This document shows positions 6,031 through 7,422 of a DNA stretch of 7,422 nucleotides, in pieces; the stretch's first letter is position 1, and every line of letters starts with the position of its first letter. Both the position numbers and the translations under genes were made by a program. The stretch comes from an uncultured Clostridia bacterium (GTDB taxonomy: Bacteria > Bacillota > Clostridia > Lachnospirales > Anaerotignaceae). The DNA lies in contig CATZIM010000081.1 in the NCBI GenBank assembly GCA_958420075.1, forward strand, positions 1 through 7,422, written 5' to 3'. The notes below the pieces were generated by a model. The model was not told where the DNA came from. It did not search any database and saw only the letters and a program-made list of their open reading frames with translations.

Positions 6031-6507
6031 TTATTCTTCTTCCCAGCCTTTGCAGATGTCAACCCAGGCTTCGCATTTGCCGTAATGGAAAAGTTCGTCG
6101 CAAGTCAGTTCAACTGCGGAGTTGCTGCTGCCGGCAGCTGGGAATACGGTATCAAACCGCTTCATGGAAACATCGGCAAATGCGCGGGTGCCTTCCGGCA
6201 GTGCGAAAGGACAAACGCCGCCTACGGCATGTCCAGTAGCTTCCAGTGTTTCTTCGGGAGAAAGCATTTTTGCCTTCAGACCGAAAGTATCTTTGAATTT
6301 GCGGTTATCGATTTTTGCGTCCCCTGCAACGGAAATGACGATAGGTCCTTCCTTAGACATGAGGCAAAGTGTTTTGGAAATCCGGGCGGGAATGACGCCT
6401 GCTGCCTCTGCTGCCAGATCAACTGTTGCGCTGGAGGTAGCAAATTCCAACACTTCCTTGGGACAGTTCATATCTTTCAGATAAGCTTTCACTTTTTCAA
6501 TAGACAT
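6031..6507 (-). CDS. YbaK/EbsC family aminoacyl-tRNA deacylase
   Basis: A 158-residue protein of the YbaK/ProX editing family, free-standing cytoplasmic enzymes that hydrolyse mischarged aminoacyl-tRNA, typically Cys- or Ala-tRNA(Pro). Visible family features are residues 30-45 ending in ARISKTL with the conserved Lys45, GDAKID (62-67), GGVCPFALP (96-104) and AAGSSNSAVEL (124-134). The open frame extends to 6597, but I place the start at the ATG at 6507 (MSIEKVKAYL): the only good Shine-Dalgarno (AGAGGAG, ending at 6520) directly abuts the ATG at 6519, which is too close, and is 12 bases from 6507, somewhat long. The length then matches the family. It is the first gene of a minus-strand pair with the Rrf2 regulator. 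It is divergent from the metA leader, with about 110 bp between the two transcription starts. Substrate amino acid is not decidable from sequence alone. Confidence 0.9.
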   Translation of the reverse strand: MSIEKVKAYLKDMNCPKEVLEFATSSATVDLAAEAAGVIPARISKTLCLMSKEGPIVISVAGDAKIDNRKFKDTFGLKAKMLSPEETLEATGHAVGGVCPFALPEGTRAFADVSMKRFDTVFPAAGSSNSAVELTCDELFHYGKCEAWVDICKGWEEE

Positions 6508-6556
6508 GGTTGCATACATCTCCTCTTTGGGATATTCAGATTTACTTATACGCAAT

Positions 6557-6585
6557 AGCATAGCAGAAAAGTAGTCTTTATGCAA
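6557..6585 (-). promoter_or_regulatory. Predicted promoter of the ybaK-type/Rrf2 pair
   Basis: Read on the minus strand: TTGCAT (6585-6580), 17-nt spacer, TATGCT (6562-6557) with an extended -10 TG. It would start transcription near 6550, about 40 nt before the chosen start codon. The boxes are imperfect matches. Confidence 0.5.
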
Positions 6586-6615
6586 GATAAAGTGCATGAG
6601 AATTTAAAAAAAGTG

Positions 6616-6645
6616 TTGACAGATAAAAAAAGGTAGCGTTACAAT
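6616..6645 (+). promoter_or_regulatory. Promoter of the metA leader and metA
   Basis: A perfect TTGACA (6616-6621), 18-nt spacer and TACAAT (6640-6645) predict a start near 6652. That gives about 32 nt of 5' leader before the leader-peptide ATG and about 250 nt before metA. Confidence 0.8.
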
Positions 6646-6683
6646 GGGCAAAAGATCACAGACGACGGACAGGAGTTTTCAAC

Positions 6684-6794
6684 ATGCAGAAATTTACATT
6701 CGCAGGAAAACTGCATATGGATATGATGATGAGCATGGGCATGATGATGTGCATGCTTTTTGTGATGTTCATATGTTACTTGCAATCGTTCTGA
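6684..6794 (+). CDS. Methionine-rich leader peptide of metA (metL-type attenuator peptide)
   Basis: A 36-codon ORF between the promoter and the terminator upstream of metA. AGGAG (6671-6675) lies eight bases before the ATG, an ideal Shine-Dalgarno. Residues 1-11 are ordinary; residues 11-24 read HMDMMMSMGMMMCM and Met28 follows, so ten of the seventeen codons 12-28 (6717-6767) are ATG. It ends with FICYLQSF and TGA at 6792-6794. Methionine is normally 2-3% of residues, so this is far from chance composition and matches the logic of his, trp, leu and thr leader peptides: a control run of the amino acid made by the downstream gene. I infer that a ribosome starved of Met-tRNA stalls in this run and allows metA transcription. 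A short hydrophobic membrane peptide is the alternative reading, but the adjacent terminator and pairing argue for attenuation. Confidence 0.85.
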   Translation: MQKFTFAGKLHMDMMMSMGMMMCMLFVMFICYLQSF

Positions 6795-6842
6795 GATGCT
6801 TTGAAACAAATCTGATTTTTACAAACGGCTCGGAGGATGCGA
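6780..6842 (+). promoter_or_regulatory. Predicted antiterminator of the metA attenuator
   Basis: Segment 6780-6795 (TTGCAATCGTTCTGAG), covering the last four codons and stop of the leader ORF, can pair with 6829-6842 (CTCGGAGGATGCGA). I count 14 base pairs with single bulged bases at 6785 and 6788 and a few G-U pairs, closing a loop of 33 nt. The 3' segment is the terminator's 5' arm, loop and first bases of its 3' arm, so the two structures exclude each other. A ribosome stalled in the Met codons would leave 6780-6795 free; one at the stop codon would cover it. Confidence 0.65.
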
Positions 6843-6853
6843 GCCGTTTTTTT
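6823..6853 (+). terminator. Attenuator terminator in the metA leader
   Basis: AAACGGCTCG (6823-6832) pairs perfectly with CGAGCCGTTT (6840-6849) around the loop GAGGATG, giving a 10-bp stem followed by seven T residues (6847-6853). It lies 28 bp after the leader-peptide stop and 49 bp before metA, so it must be bypassed for metA expression from the promoter at 6616. Confidence 0.93.
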
Positions 6854-6902
6854 ATTGCTTCACGGCTTGTACTCCGAGGAAAAACACAAAGGAGATGAAT
6901 TT

Positions 6903-7422
6903 ATGCCACTGATTATCAATGAAGAACTTCCGGCATATGATGTGCTGCGTAAGGAGCATGTTTTTGTTGTCAATCCTTATCGTGCGGTGCATCAGGATAT
7001 TCGCCCACTGCGGATTGCCATTTTGAACCTGATGCCCAATAAGATTGAAACGGAAGTACAGCTCATGCGTCTGCTGAGCAATACACCTTTGCAGGTGGAA
7101 ATCGAGTTGCTGCAGATGAAGAGCCATAACGCGAAAAATACAGCTTCAGAATATCTGAACGCTTTTTATAAAACATTTGACGATGTGAAAGATCAAAAGT
7201 TTGATGGACTTATCATCACCGGCGCACCCATCGAGAATTATGAGTTTGAGGAAGTGGATTTCTGGCCGGAATTGTGCGAAATACTGGAATGGGAAAAAAG
7301 CCATGTGTTCAGTGTGCTGCATATCTGCTGGGGAGCACAGGCGGCGCTGAATTATTTCTATGACATTCCTAAATATAGCCTGCCAGCAAAGAAATTCGGC
7401 ATCTACTCCCACCAGGTAGAGA
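6903..7422 (+). CDS. metA: Homoserine O-acyltransferase MetA (probably acetyl-CoA specific), 5' part
   Basis: The first 173 residues of MetA, cut by the right window edge; the family is about 300 residues. MetA acylates the hydroxyl of L-homoserine in the first committed step of methionine synthesis in the cytoplasm. The opening [18 protein letters not shown], then [14 protein letters not shown] with the oxyanion lysine Lys47, and [13 protein letters not shown] with the catalytic nucleophile Cys142, match the E. coli numbering. Position 111 in [10 protein letters not shown] is Glu, the residue linked to acetyl-CoA use (B. cereus-type enzymes), where succinyl-CoA enzymes such as E. coli MetA have Gly. 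The product is therefore expected to be O-acetylhomoserine. AAAGGAG (6888-6894) is eight bases before ATG. Expression is probably controlled by the Met-rich leader peptide and terminator just upstream; I see no SAM riboswitch or T-box. Confidence 0.96.
   Translation, partial: MPLIINEELPAYDVLRKEHVFVVNPYRAVHQDIRPLRIAILNLMPNKIETEVQLMRLLSNTPLQVEIELLQMKSHNAKNTASEYLNAFYKTFDDVKDQKFDGLIITGAPIENYEFEEVDFWPELCEILEWEKSHVFSVLHICWGAQAALNYFYDIPKYSLPAKKFGIYSHQVE

Noticed and set aside
6508..6597. Longer N-terminus for the YbaK/EbsC protein from 6597 or 6519
   Set aside because: The start at 6597 lies upstream of the predicted promoter and adds sequence foreign to the family. The ATG at 6519 directly abuts the Shine-Dalgarno with no spacing.
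6644..6898. Plus-strand ORF of 84 codons over the metA leader
   Set aside because: Its ATG falls in the -10 box, before the predicted transcription start, and it reads through the terminator. The Met-rich frame starting at 6684 has the ribosome binding site.
6646..6902. SAM riboswitch or T-box upstream of metA
   Set aside because: I looked for the SAM-I core and the T-box GGGTGGNACCGCG motif and found neither. The leader is short and explained by the Met-rich ORF and terminator.
6852..7412. Two minus-strand ORFs over the start of metA
   Set aside because: They are antisense shadows; the plus strand encodes MetA with catalytic residues intact.

Overview
The window looks like chromosomal core DNA from a low-to-moderate GC Firmicute, most likely a clostridium of the Lachnospiraceae type. 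The reasons are the strong AGGAGG-type ribosome binding sites, TTGACA/TATAAT promoters, dense intrinsic terminators, a SpoIID/LytB-family lipoprotein with S-layer homology (SLH) sequence, a Rrf2 regulator and a Firmicute-style 6S RNA. I see no mobile element, CRISPR array, tRNA or rRNA. The genus is not determined by what I can see.

Layout, left to right. (1) 1-366: the C-terminal end of an MBL-fold metallo-hydrolase that enters from the left. (2) 428-1957: a MATE multidrug efflux transporter with its own promoter, a GC-rich hairpin in the leader, and a terminator. (3) 1964-2792: a small unidentified membrane protein whose stop codon overlaps the TTG start of a short LspA-like signal peptidase II. 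(4) 2846-3129: a promoter, a 6S RNA gene (ssrS) and an 18-bp terminator hairpin. (5) 3211-5538: a large exported, probably lipid-anchored protein with SLH sequence at the N-terminus and a SpoIID/LytB domain at the C-terminus. (6) 5578-6507, minus strand: ybaK/ebsC-type aminoacyl-tRNA deacylase followed by an IscR-like Rrf2 regulator with a C-x5-C-x5-C motif; they converge on the SpoIID-like gene through a bidirectional terminator. (7) 6616-7422, plus strand: metA, running off the right edge, preceded by an about 250-nt leader.

The most interesting element is the metA leader. It contains a 36-codon ORF (6684-6794) with a good ribosome binding site and ten Met codons within seventeen (codons 12-28). 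A textbook intrinsic terminator (6823-6853) follows, before metA. The last codons and stop of the ORF (6780-6795) can pair with the terminator's 5' arm and loop (6829-6842), which would make an antiterminator. This is the geometry of classical ribosome-mediated transcription attenuation, here with methionine as the sensed amino acid, instead of the SAM riboswitch or T-box normally expected upstream of methionine genes in Firmicutes. metA itself carries Glu at position 111, which points to acetyl-CoA as its acyl donor.

Functionally, most genes are independent transcription units. The metA leader/metA pair and the small membrane protein/LspA pair are the clear cases of linked elements.
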